From assembly GCF_031501865.1 (NCBI RefSeq), contig NZ_JARRCW010000001.1, positions 2,625,001 to 2,689,000 of the forward strand: DNA of 64,000 nucleotides, written 5' to 3'. The stretch's first letter is position 1; the number at the start of each line of letters is the position of its first letter. Shown here piece by piece: positions 10,800 through 18,943 of the stretch. The translations under genes and the position numbers were made by a program. Below the pieces are notes generated by a model. It did not search any database. It worked only from the letters and a program-made list of their open reading frames with translations, and was not told the origin of the DNA. This DNA comes from Pseudovibrio sp. M1P-2-3. Lineage in GTDB: Bacteria > Pseudomonadota > Alphaproteobacteria > Rhizobiales > Stappiaceae.

Positions 10800-10828
10800 G
10801 GAACGCAGGGCTGATCTGCGTTCCTTTT
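10800..10828 (+). terminator. Intrinsic terminator or attenuator between pflB and pflA
   Basis: A 9-bp stem GGAACGCAG/CTGCGTTCC with a 7-base loop is followed directly by TTTT. It starts 26 bases after the pflB stop and ends about 30 bases before pflA. Since no obvious second promoter is seen, it would lower pflA relative to pflB, as expected when a catalytic activase is needed in small amounts. Confidence 0.75.
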
Positions 10829-10857
10829 ATAGACTTGCCCAGTTTAAAAGGTAGAGT

Positions 10858-11592
10858 ATGGAAGACGTCCAAGGTTACATACATTCCATCGAAACCGGAG
10901 GTACAGTAGACGGACCAGGAATTCGATATGTTGTATTTACAACTGGATGTCCGCTGCGCTGCATGTACTGCCACAATCCCGACGCCCTCAAAATGAAGCA
11001 TGGGAAACTAACCTCCGCATTCTCGCTTTTAAAAGATATTCATTCCTATAAGGAGTACTTTAAAACCAGCGGTGGAGGCTTAACAATTAGCGGCGGAGAG
11101 CCCATGGCTCAAAAAGAATTTCTCAAAACAATTCTTTTGGGCGCGAAGCAAATGGGCATTCATAGTGCTGTTGATACCTCTGGATATCTACATAAGAATC
11201 TAGATGATGACACTCTTTCCCTAGCGAGCCTATACCTTCTTGATATTAAATCATTTTTACCTGCTACATATAAGAAAGTAACAGGAGTTGATATTGAACC
11301 TACTTTGGAATTTGCTAGGCGGCTAGACAAATTAAACAAGGAAGCATGGATACGCTTCGTTCTGGTGCCTGAGCTGACTGACGACAAAGAAAACATTGAA
11401 GGAATAGCCAAGTTCGTCTCTCAGCTTTCAAATGTGTCTCGGGTAGAAGTGTTACCATTTCACAAGATGGGTGAGTATAAGTGGACAGAGACGGGTAGAG
11501 AGTACCAGCTTGCAAATACACGCGAAGCAACCCCAGAAGAGACTGAGGCTGCTCGCCAAATTTTTAGACACTACGGATTAACAGTTTCCTAG
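10858..11592 (+). CDS. pflA: Pyruvate formate-lyase activating enzyme
   Basis: Radical SAM enzyme that installs the glycyl radical on PFL. The cluster motif C-x3-C-x2-C is C31, C35, C38 in TTGCPLRCMYCHNPD, preceded by the family stretch ETGGTVDGPGIRYVVF. The SAM-binding GGE motif is seen in GGGLTISGGEPMAQKEF. The length, 244 residues, equals the compact PflA type without the extra ferredoxin domain found in activases of other glycyl-radical enzymes, which agrees with the partner being PFL. It converges on the BKACE gene, with 19 bases between stops. Confidence 0.95.
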   Translation: MEDVQGYIHSIETGGTVDGPGIRYVVFTTGCPLRCMYCHNPDALKMKHGKLTSAFSLLKDIHSYKEYFKTSGGGLTISGGEPMAQKEFLKTILLGAKQMGIHSAVDTSGYLHKNLDDDTLSLASLYLLDIKSFLPATYKKVTGVDIEPTLEFARRLDKLNKEAWIRFVLVPELTDDKENIEGIAKFVSQLSNVSRVEVLPFHKMGEYKWTETGREYQLANTREATPEETEAARQIFRHYGLTVS

Positions 11593-11611
11593 GGTGTAAA
11601 GAAAGCTGACC

Positions 11612-12445
11612 TTACAGATGTTTCCCTAAAATCTTAAGTGTTTCTGCCTTCGTTGGAGATGTGAATTTTCCCAGTAAGCTCCTGAGCTGATGAAGGGCAC
11701 CCACCCGCTCTGCGTTATCCCTTGCTGGCCTTCCATCCGCGTGGATTTGATTGTTTTCAAAGCCAACACGCACATGACCGCCAAGTGTAAGAGTTGCTCC
11801 CAGACAAGTCGTTTCAGACTCTCCGAATGCTGCAACAGTAAAGCTGGTTTTAGAACTTTCCTTCTTTTTCTGCTGAGCATCAAAGAATTTCAGAAGTTCC
11901 AAAGGTCTACCCTCTTGTTTCTCCGAATATCGTCCAAGAACATATAAATGGCTACCAAAGTTTTGAGGTATCACGCCTTCACTTTGAAGCTGGGATAGCC
12001 GAATCAAGTCGTCCACATCATAAAGGATGTGTTGAACAGCTATTCCCGCTTCTTTCGCAAACTGATAGAACCATTTACCTGTTGTCTCGTCTCCATTTAG
12101 CGGCATCATTTCACGCAAAGCCACCGAAACAGCTTCAGGTACAACCTCCTCAACCAATTTGGCCTGTTCTCTAGGGCTGTACTTCCCAACGGCTTCAGTC
12201 GTAATTTGTAAAACCAGATTGGGAGCATCAAAAGATAACTGCGCTTTGAGTTCTTTATATAGGCCAGCATCCAGTACATGCTCACCTGCTTTATTGCGCA
12301 CATGAGCATGCAGGGCGTTTGCACCTGCTGCAGAAACTGCGCGAGCGCAAATGCACAACTCTTCAATTGTAACTGGTATCGCCTGAATATTACTTTTTTG
12401 CAGCCGAGCACCATTAGGCGCAGCCATAATCATTCGCGGTTCCAT
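11612..12445 (-). CDS. Beta-keto acid cleavage enzyme (BKACE, DUF849)
   Basis: Zinc-dependent TIM-barrel protein of the DUF849/BKACE family, whose members split a beta-keto acid with acetyl-CoA into acetoacetate and a CoA ester (Kce is the lysine-fermentation example). The opening strand RMIMAAPNGARL and the metal-binding H46-A-H48 in NALHAHVRNKAG are clear. Length (277) fits the smaller end of the family, often 270-310. Substrate varies widely within the family and cannot be told here. It stands alone on the minus strand between pflA and aroQ, so it is probably a single-gene unit. Confidence 0.82.
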   Translation of the reverse strand: MEPRMIMAAPNGARLQKSNIQAIPVTIEELCICARAVSAAGANALHAHVRNKAGEHVLDAGLYKELKAQLSFDAPNLVLQITTEAVGKYSPREQAKLVEEVVPEAVSVALREMMPLNGDETTGKWFYQFAKEAGIAVQHILYDVDDLIRLSQLQSEGVIPQNFGSHLYVLGRYSEKQEGRPLELLKFFDAQQKKKESSKTSFTVAAFGESETTCLGATLTLGGHVRVGFENNQIHADGRPARDNAERVGALHQLRSLLGKFTSPTKAETLKILGKHL

Positions 12446-12727
12446 TGACCCCTCCTTACCCTTATCGTTTTTTCATAGACTGGCGCGCTATATTCAAAAC
12501 TCAAGAAGAAAAGTGATAACCCATTAAATTTAAAGGGGCACGACGGCCTTCCACTATTAAGTAAATGGAAAATATCCAACACGGAGAGTAATTCAACTTC
12601 ACATCAAGTTACTGCAGCTTCTGACATATACCATAATGTGAGCTGTCGTATACTCCCTTGAAATTCTGAAGAAAATTTCACATTATCATCTTCAACATTA
12701 ATCTTGAAGCACGGGTAGAAGTCTAAG

Positions 12728-13219
12728 ATGGCTGATAAAGTCCTAATCCTGAATGGTCCAAATCTAAATCTTCTGGGGAAACGGCAACCGGAGATTTATG
12801 GCACGATCACTTTGGCAGAGATTGATGAAATGTGCAAACTTCATGGTACACAAAGAGGCTTGGCAGTTGAGTGCCGCCAGTCAAACCATGAAGGAGAGAT
12901 CATTGACTGGATACATGAGGCACGAGAACTCAAAGCGGGTATAATACTAAATGCAGGCGCTTATTCCCATTCCTCCATTGCAATTATGGACGCCATAAGC
13001 AGTGCAGAGCGCCCAGTGATAGAGGTCCATCTTTCCAACATTCATAAAAGGGAAAGTTATCGGCATACCTCGTATGTATCCAAGGTCGCGGTAGGCATGA
13101 TATGTGGCCTAGGAGCTCAAGGCTATATCTTGGCCATTGAAGCTATTTCCAGAATACTGGAAGATGAGAAAAAGAGACTTACGGGGCCCTCTTCACAAAA
13201 ACTCATTGCCAATCCGTAG
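12728..13219 (+). CDS. aroQ: 3-dehydroquinate dehydratase, type II
   Basis: Shikimate-pathway enzyme that removes water from 3-dehydroquinate; the type II form is a dodecamer with a flavodoxin-like fold. Sequence landmarks are LNGPNLNLLGKRQPEIYG with catalytic Y24, the N-A-G-A-Y-S-H block (LNAGAYSHSSIAI), and the general-acid His in EVHLSNIHKRESYRHTSY. At 163 residues it is slightly longer than the usual 145-150, with a C-terminal tail of about 15 residues. In many alphaproteobacteria aroQ precedes accB-accC; here it is followed by convergent arfB, whose stop overlaps it by 17 bases. Confidence 0.95.
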   Translation: MADKVLILNGPNLNLLGKRQPEIYGTITLAEIDEMCKLHGTQRGLAVECRQSNHEGEIIDWIHEARELKAGIILNAGAYSHSSIAIMDAISSAERPVIEVHLSNIHKRESYRHTSYVSKVAVGMICGLGAQGYILAIEAISRILEDEKKRLTGPSSQKLIANP

Positions 13220-13646
13220 AGCGCCCACCTCTTCCTTTTTTTATGCTACTGCGCCGTTTTTTAGCTTCTAAACGGCGCTTTTTCGACGCAAGTGTAGGCC
13301 GTGTTGCTTTACGGGCTTTGGGGACAAGTGTCGCTTTTCGAATAAGCTCTACCAAACGTTCGAGAGCATCCTGACGGTTCCGCTCCTGGGTCCGAAACCG
13401 GTCAGCATTGAACACCACTTCTTCCGCAAGCGTCAGACGACTGCCAGCAAGAGCCCTCACCCGAACTTTCACAGCCGAAGGTAGGCTCGTGTTCTGGCGT
13501 AAATTGAAACGAAGCTGTACGGCAGTTGCCACTTTGTTGACATTTTGGCCCCCCGGACCTGAAGAACGAATGAATGTCTCGTGGATGTCGGAACGTTCAA
13601 TGTAAATGCTATCAGTCACCGAAATTCGTAGGCGTTCACTCATCAA
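13203..13646 (-). CDS. arfB: Alternative ribosome-rescue factor ArfB (peptidyl-tRNA hydrolase)
   Basis: Stop-codon-independent release factor that frees ribosomes stalled on mRNAs without a stop codon. The catalytic GGQ is at residues 32-34 in RSSGPGGQNVNKVATAVQL, and the basic C-terminal tail that enters the mRNA channel is present (KKRRLEAKKRRSSIKKGRGG). Length 147 is normal for the ArfB/ICT1/YaeJ type and too short for RF1 or RF2, which also have an anticodon-like domain. The 3' end overlaps aroQ by 17 bases, and the terminator of aroQ lies within this gene (13251-13283). Confidence 0.93.
   Translation of the reverse strand: MMSERLRISVTDSIYIERSDIHETFIRSSGPGGQNVNKVATAVQLRFNLRQNTSLPSAVKVRVRALAGSRLTLAEEVVFNADRFRTQERNRQDALERLVELIRKATLVPKARKATRPTLASKKRRLEAKKRRSSIKKGRGGRSTDWQ
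13251..13283 (+). terminator. Intrinsic terminator of aroQ, inside arfB
   Basis: A perfect 9-bp stem GCGCCGTTT/AAACGGCGC with a 10-base loop is followed by TTTTT on the plus strand. It starts 32 bases after the aroQ stop. On the other strand the same bases encode the arginine/lysine-rich tail of ArfB. Confidence 0.8.
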
Positions 13647-13712
13647 TCACGCCCCCAATTATGGAGCGCTAATGCCCAGTTATTTGTAAAAATCATGTCG
13701 CCCGTTCATCTT

Positions 13713-13958
13713 TTAGATTTCACTTATCTGCACCCTGCATAATACAAAGAGACAGTGACCGCCATTATCCGCAGCATAACCGAAAATGGAGATTGGGAGT
13801 AATGAGGCATTACCCACTCCTCCACCCGTTTTAATCAAATACTTAAACCAGAACAAGAAAATCCATCCACAAACCAAAAGTGTATTTCCTGAATGCATTC
13901 GCTTCATTTGGGCAGCGTTAGCAGTACCTGATAGCACCAACACTTGATCCAGCCTCAC
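13713..13958 (-). pseudogene. Possible decayed small secreted-protein gene, copy C
   Basis: The 525-base gap between arfB and the aminotransferase holds an 81-codon minus-strand frame opening at GTG. Its start reads like the tail of a signal peptide (VLVLSGTANA, then AQMKRMHSG), followed by SGNTLLVCGWIF, FWFKYLIKTGGGVG and a Cys-bearing end. The upstream half of a normal signal peptide is missing because TGA lies immediately before. The layout resembles copies A, B and D. The rest of the gap shows nothing I recognise. Confidence 0.27.
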
Positions 13959-14171
13959 TCAATAATCATCTTGACGAAGTTTAAAACCGCAAATACCGTC
14001 AGGTGAGATTAAACAGTCAGAGTACAGGCATGCGAATTAGTGTAACTTATTTGTAGGTGAGAATAATTGTTAGACTCCAACCAAGATTCTAATTCCACCG
14101 TGAGTTTTAGGCCGCACTTTGACTTCAATAAATAAAGCAGAACGTTTTTGTACAAGAGTTGAAGGGAGGCA

Positions 14172-15518
14172 GTGATGAGCCAGTCACTAAGTGATCATGA
14201 AAAATGGCCTAAGACCAATAATATGGATGCCTTCTGGATGCCCTTTACAGCAAATCGGCAATTCAAGGAAAACCCACGCCTTTTGGTTGCGGCGAAAGAT
14301 ATGTACTACACAGCACAAGATGGCCGAGAGATTCTAGATGGAACTGCCGGACTGTGGTGTTGTAATGCAGGACACTCGCGCCCACTTATTGTTGAAGCTG
14401 TTCAAAAACAGGTCGAACAACTGGACTTCGCTCCCACCTTTCAAATTGGGCACCCTAAATCATTCGAGCTTGCAGCCCGTTTATCGGCAATTATGCCCTC
14501 ACCTCTAGATCACCTGTTTTTCACAAATTCAGGCTCTGAGAGTGTTGATACAGCCTTAAAAATTGCCCTTGCCTATCAAAAGTCTATTGGACAGGGAAGC
14601 AGAACTCGACTAATCGGCCGAGAACGAGCCTATCATGGTGTTAATTTTGGTGGGATCTCCGTCGGCGGCATTTCTGCAAATCGAAAGCAGTTTGGGACAC
14701 TACTCTCAGGAGTAGACCACATATGCCACACCCATGACTTGGAAAGAAACGCTTTTACTAAAGGCCAGCCTCAGCACGGTGCTGAACTTGCAGACGACCT
14801 CATTCGTCTCATTCAGCTGCACGACCCTTCGACAATTGCTGCTGTGATAGTTGAGCCCGTTGCTGGTTCAACAGGCGTACTCCTTCCCCCTAAAGGTTAT
14901 CTAAAAAAGCTTCGTGAAATCTGCTCCTTACATGGGATACTTCTGATTTTTGATGAGGTTATAACCGGATTTGGTCGTTTGGGAGCCCCCTTTGCGGTAG
15001 ACTACTTTGATGTGATTCCGGATCTCGTTACGACAGCAAAAGGCCTCACAAACGGGACTATCCCCATGGGAGCAGTCTATTGTTCTTCAAAAATTTACGA
15101 TGCCTTTATGGAAGGGCCAAACCACCTCATAGAGCTATTCCACGGCTACACCTATTCAGGGCACCCTGTTGCATGTGCTGCAGCCCTTGCAACACTTGAT
15201 ACCTATGAGGAAGAAGGCTTGCTTACAAGAGCAAGTGAACTAGGCGACTATTGGCAGGAAGGGCTACACACTCTGCGAGACTGCCCTCATGTTATCGACA
15301 TACGCAATCTAGGCCTTATCGGCGCCATTGAGCTTGCCCCATTGACCGATGAACCAACTAAGCGTGCATTTTCAGCTTTTCTGCAAGCTTATGAAGAAGG
15401 AATTCTCATTCGCACAACGGGAGACATAATCGCCCTTTCTCCACCCTTAATTATCCAAAAGAATCAAATTGATGAGCTTTTTGGCAAACTACGCAACATT
15501 TTATTGCACTTAAAATAA
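14172..15518 (+). CDS. Class III omega-aminotransferase (beta-alanine:pyruvate type)
   Basis: PLP-dependent transaminase of the omega-amino-acid:pyruvate subgroup. The N-terminal motif MDAFWMPFTANRQF with LDGTAGLWCCNAGHSRP and FAPTFQIGHP is typical of beta-alanine-pyruvate transaminases. The PLP lysine is K290 in TTAKGLTNGTIPMGAV, with the Asp motif FDEVITGFGR before it. Length 448 is standard. GGGAGG lies 6 bases before the ATG. It precedes a carbamoyl-amidohydrolase and a dihydropyrimidinase on the same strand, so turning beta-alanine into malonate semialdehyde is the likely task; other omega-amines are possible. A 308-base gap with a hairpin follows, so co-transcription is uncertain. Confidence 0.88.
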   Translation: MMSQSLSDHEKWPKTNNMDAFWMPFTANRQFKENPRLLVAAKDMYYTAQDGREILDGTAGLWCCNAGHSRPLIVEAVQKQVEQLDFAPTFQIGHPKSFELAARLSAIMPSPLDHLFFTNSGSESVDTALKIALAYQKSIGQGSRTRLIGRERAYHGVNFGGISVGGISANRKQFGTLLSGVDHICHTHDLERNAFTKGQPQHGAELADDLIRLIQLHDPSTIAAVIVEPVAGSTGVLLPPKGYLKKLREICSLHGILLIFDEVITGFGRLGAPFAVDYFDVIPDLVTTAKGLTNGTIPMGAVYCSSKIYDAFMEGPNHLIELFHGYTYSGHPVACAAALATLDTYEEEGLLTRASELGDYWQEGLHTLRDCPHVIDIRNLGLIGAIELAPLTDEPTKRAFSAFLQAYEEGILIRTTGDIIALSPPLIIQKNQIDELFGKLRNILLHLK

Positions 15519-15589
15519 GCCAAGAGGTTATCGCCTGAACCCAATTTGTTCACCAAAGGCACTTTGGGAAAGACAAACTCGATCCAATA

Positions 15590-15613
15590 AAGCCGCTTTA
15601 TATTCAGCGGCTT
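15590..15613. terminator. Hairpin after the aminotransferase
   Basis: A 7-bp stem AAGCCGC/GCGGCTT with a 10-base loop, 71 bases past the stop. The flanks are T-poor on the plus strand and read TTTATT on the minus strand. The rest of the 308-base gap up to the amidohydrolase shows no gene. Confidence 0.5.
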
Positions 15614-15826
15614 CTAACTTGACATTTATCCATATAAAGGCCGAATAGGTGGCGTAATCTGCTTACTACAGAACCTGTTAATGCAAGTAACATGTAGTAC
15701 TCTCAACTATGAGTATTTGCTTCAACAACCATAGACGAATGGATACCACCTAAGCTTTGCACAGAATTCCAATTTCAATTAAATGAGTCTTGAGAAATCT
15801 ACTCAGATTCCTAAGGGGAGAAGCAT

Positions 15827-17098
15827 ATGGCAGGGATAGGTACCAATCACAGAATTAACGGTGATCGCCTATGGCAATCACTTATGGACATGGCTCAAAT
15901 TGGCCCAGGTGTACGCGGTGGTAACAACCGCCAGACCTTAACGGATGAAGACAAACAAGGTCGTGACTTATTTGCAAAGTGGTGTGATGACCTAGGGCTT
16001 ACACTAACCGTCGATACCATGGGGAATATGTTTGCCCGCAAGGAAGGTACTGACCCGAGTCTGGATCCGGTTATGATCGGATCTCATTTGGATACACAGC
16101 CCACCGGAGGGAAATATGATGGGGTTTTGGGCGTACTTGCTGGACTGGAGGTTATGCGCTCAATTCATGATCAGGGTATCAAAACCAAACGCCCAATTGA
16201 AATTGTAAACTGGACAAACGAAGAAGGAACACGGTTCGCCCCTGCAATGCTTTCCTCAGGCGTGTTCGCAGGTGTCCATTCACAGGAGTGGGCGTATGCT
16301 AGACAGGACAGCCAAGGCAAAACAGTTGGTAACGAGCTAAGCCGGATAGGCTATAAGGGGGAACTGACCTGCGGTGCCCGCAAGCTGCACGCCATGTATG
16401 AATTACATATTGAGCAAGGCCCAATATTAGAACAGGAAGACTGTCAGATTGGCGTCGTTACTCACGGGCAAGGCCTGCGCTGGCTGCAAATCACATTAAC
16501 AGGAAAAGAAAGCCATACAGGCTCCACACCAATGCCTATGCGTGTCAACGCAGGACTAGGTGCAGCACAACTAACTAACCTAGTAAATGATATAGCATTG
16601 CGGTACGCTCCTTTGGCTGTTGGGGCTGTCGGTCAAATGAATGTCTACCCTAACTCTCGCAATATCATCCCCGGCAAAGCTATCTTCACCGTAGATTTTA
16701 GGCACCCAGAAAAAGACGTCATTACTGCAATGGAGCAAGCGCTTCGTTTTGAAGGGCAAAAGATCGTTGATGACCTTAAACTATCGATGGAAATTGAGTG
16801 TGTTGGTGCGTTCGACCCTGTGAAGTTCGATGAAGGCTGCGTGGAGAAAGTTCGGTTAGCTGCGGAACGTCTTTGCTATAAGCACCGGAATATTGTCTCC
16901 GGCGCAGGTCATGATGCGTGCTGGATCAATCAAGTTGCTCCCACTTCCATGATTATGTGTCCGTGCGTTGATGGCTTGTCCCACAATGAAGATGAAGAAA
17001 TCTCACCTGAATGGGCAGAAGCTGGGGCCAATGTTCTTTACCAGGCTGTTCTAGAAACTGCTGAGATGGATGAAACCGTAAGTTTTGAAACCACCTAG
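15827..17098 (+). CDS. Zn-dependent amidohydrolase, N-carbamoyl-beta-alanine hydrolase type (M20)
   Basis: Member of the M20 allantoate amidohydrolase / N-carbamoyl-amino-acid hydrolase family, which releases ammonia and CO2 from a carbamoylated amino acid. Metal and catalytic motifs are visible: HLDTQPTGGKYDGVLGVL, the glutamate pair in WTNEEGTRFAPAM, HIEQGPILEQE, and the C-terminal GAGHDACW. GGGGAG precedes the start ATG. At 423 residues the length is typical. The family does not separate beta-ureidopropionase, L-carbamoylase and allantoate activities by motif alone; the dihydropyrimidinase 44 bases downstream and the upstream transaminase favour beta-ureidopropionase. Confidence 0.85.
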   Translation: MAGIGTNHRINGDRLWQSLMDMAQIGPGVRGGNNRQTLTDEDKQGRDLFAKWCDDLGLTLTVDTMGNMFARKEGTDPSLDPVMIGSHLDTQPTGGKYDGVLGVLAGLEVMRSIHDQGIKTKRPIEIVNWTNEEGTRFAPAMLSSGVFAGVHSQEWAYARQDSQGKTVGNELSRIGYKGELTCGARKLHAMYELHIEQGPILEQEDCQIGVVTHGQGLRWLQITLTGKESHTGSTPMPMRVNAGLGAAQLTNLVNDIALRYAPLAVGAVGQMNVYPNSRNIIPGKAIFTVDFRHPEKDVITAMEQALRFEGQKIVDDLKLSMEIECVGAFDPVKFDEGCVEKVRLAAERLCYKHRNIVSGAGHDACWINQVAPTSMIMCPCVDGLSHNEDEEISPEWAEAGANVLYQAVLETAEMDETVSFETT

Positions 17099-17142
17099 AA
17101 GACCGAAAAAACCATAATTATGCTACAAGTAGAGGTAATATA

Positions 17143-18600
17143 ATGGCTAGCAAAGTTATTAAAGGTGGCACAGTTGTTACTGCCGACCTTAGCTATGAAG
17201 CCGATATTCTAATAGAAGATGGCAAAATTTCCGCCATCGGTCCAAACCTGAAAGGTGATGAAACTCTAGATGCAACCGACTGCTATGTGATACCCGGTGG
17301 CATTGACCCACATGTGCATTTGGAAATGCCATTTATGGGCACACATTCTACCGATAACTTCGAAAGCGGCACACGTGCTGGCCTTGCTGGCGGAACCACA
17401 ATGGTGGTGGACTTTTGCCTACCCGACCCTGATCAATCTCTACTTGAGGCTTTGGCGATTTGGCAGCAGAAGTCTTCGCTTGCCTGCTCAGATTATTCCT
17501 ATCACATGGCCGTTACCTGGTGGAGTGAACAAGTTTTTGATGAAATGAAGGAAGTCGTTGACCGCGGCATAAATACCTTTAAGCACTTCATGGCCTACAA
17601 AGGCGCTCTCATGGTGGATGACGACGAAATGTTCGCATCCTTCCAGCGCTGTGCGGCTCTTGGCGCTATGCCTCTGGTTCACGCAGAAAACGGTGATGTG
17701 GTTGCAACTATGCAGCAAAAGCTGCTCGCAGAAGGAAACTTGGGTCCAGAGGCCCACGCCTATTCACGCCCCCCAGAGGTTGAAGGTGAAGCGACCAATC
17801 GCGCAATCATGATTGCTGATATGGCAGGCGTTCCTCTTTATGTCGTACATACTTCTTGCGAGCAGGCTCACGAAGCTATTCGCCGAGCTCGCCAAAAAGG
17901 CATGCGCGTTTACGGGGAACCCTTAATTCAGCATCTTCTTCTTGATGAGAGTGAATACGCCAATAAAGATTGGCTGCATGCTGCTCAGCGTGTCATGTCC
18001 CCCCCCTTTAGAAACAAACAGCATCAAGATAGTCTATGGGCAGGCTTGCAGGCTGGCTCTCTATCTGTTGTTGCAACTGACCACTGCGCTTTTACTTCCA
18101 AACAGAAAAAGTTCGGACTTGGTGATTTTACAAAAATACCGAATGGAACAGGTGGTTTGGAAGATCGAATGCCCCTTCTTTGGACTTACGGAGTAGCAAC
18201 TGGCCGCTTGACGATGAACGAGTTTGTGGCCCTCACCTCGACCAATATTGCAAAAATTTTGAATATGTACCCCAAAAAAGGAGCTATTCTTGTTGGCTCG
18301 GATGCCGATCTCGTGGTTTGGGACCCTAAAAGAGGCAAGACCATTCAAGCATCCTCTCAGCAATCCAGTATCGATTACAACGTCTTTGAAGGTAAAGAAA
18401 TATTGGGAATGCCGCGCTATACTCTCACCCGCGGGGACGTGGCAATTGAAGAGAGTACGGTCCAAACAAGACCCGGGCATGGAGAGTTTGTTGCAAGAAA
18501 ACCCAATGCACCCGTCGGACAAGCCCTTTCAAAGTGGAAGGAAATTACTGCACCACGAAAGGTAGAACGCAAAAAAGAAAATATGCCAGCCGGTGTTTAG
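17143..18600 (+). CDS. Dihydropyrimidinase (D-hydantoinase)
   Basis: Binuclear zinc amidohydrolase that opens dihydrouracil or dihydrothymine rings. Metal ligands appear in GGIDPHVHLEMPF, the carboxylated lysine K153 in FKHFMAYKGALM, and the later histidines in LVHAENGD, YVVHTSCEQAH and the Asp of VATDHCAF. The C-terminal RPGHGEFVARKP is characteristic of dihydropyrimidinases. Length 485 is usual. It follows the amidohydrolase by 44 bases and is probably in the same operon. The oxidoreductase of the pathway's first step (PreT/PreA) is not in the window. Confidence 0.93.
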   Translation: MASKVIKGGTVVTADLSYEADILIEDGKISAIGPNLKGDETLDATDCYVIPGGIDPHVHLEMPFMGTHSTDNFESGTRAGLAGGTTMVVDFCLPDPDQSLLEALAIWQQKSSLACSDYSYHMAVTWWSEQVFDEMKEVVDRGINTFKHFMAYKGALMVDDDEMFASFQRCAALGAMPLVHAENGDVVATMQQKLLAEGNLGPEAHAYSRPPEVEGEATNRAIMIADMAGVPLYVVHTSCEQAHEAIRRARQKGMRVYGEPLIQHLLLDESEYANKDWLHAAQRVMSPPFRNKQHQDSLWAGLQAGSLSVVATDHCAFTSKQKKFGLGDFTKIPNGTGGLEDRMPLLWTYGVATGRLTMNEFVALTSTNIAKILNMYPKKGAILVGSDADLVVWDPKRGKTIQASSQQSSIDYNVFEGKEILGMPRYTLTRGDVAIEESTVQTRPGHGEFVARKPNAPVGQALSKWKEITAPRKVERKKENMPAGV

Positions 18601-18610
18601 AAGTCTATTG

Positions 18611-18635
18611 AGTAGGAGGGGCAGCTCCTCCTACT
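18611..18635 (+). terminator. Hairpin after dihydropyrimidinase
   Basis: A 9-bp stem AGTAGGAGG/CCTCCTACT begins 10 bases after the stop codon. It is GC-rich but is followed by ATCCAGTTCC, so the T tract is poor. Confidence 0.6.
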
Positions 18636-18647
18636 ATCCAGTTCCTA

Positions 18648-18667
18648 CTTTCAACTTTCAACTTTCA
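18648..18667. repeat. CTTTCAA short tandem repeat
   Basis: Two copies of CTTTCAA plus CTTTCA in direct succession just after the hairpin. It is short enough to arise by slippage. Confidence 0.6.
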
Positions 18668-18858
18668 CCAAGGTAACAATAAAGAATTGGACGTTTGCCC
18701 TTCCACCAAACAGGTAACAATTTGCTCTTTTCATAGTTCGCGGATTCGTAACTAGTCACAACTCCGTTTATTAAGCTTTGTATGTGAGTTCCACTTATCG
18801 CCATAGCGCTTCCAATATAATCTACTTCACAATAAGAACTTTGTAGACATAAACTCAA
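18658..18858 (-). pseudogene. Possible decayed small-protein gene, copy B
   Basis: A 66-codon minus-strand frame in the 343-base gap before mazG, opening only with TTG and without a ribosome site. It holds ISGTHIQSLINGVVTSYES, which lines up by eye with LTGKQICILGMYGVVTTGK of copy A (S/T-G-x-x-I, then L, then GVVT), followed by WWKGKRPILYCYLGES. Low complexity or chance cannot be excluded. Nothing else coding was seen in the gap. Confidence 0.25.
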
Positions 18859-18943
18859 ACCTGTAACTCATTGCCTTTCCGCTTATAGTTAGATACTACC
18901 TCACCAACTTGTACACACTCCAGCAGTAGACCGTATTCACCCA

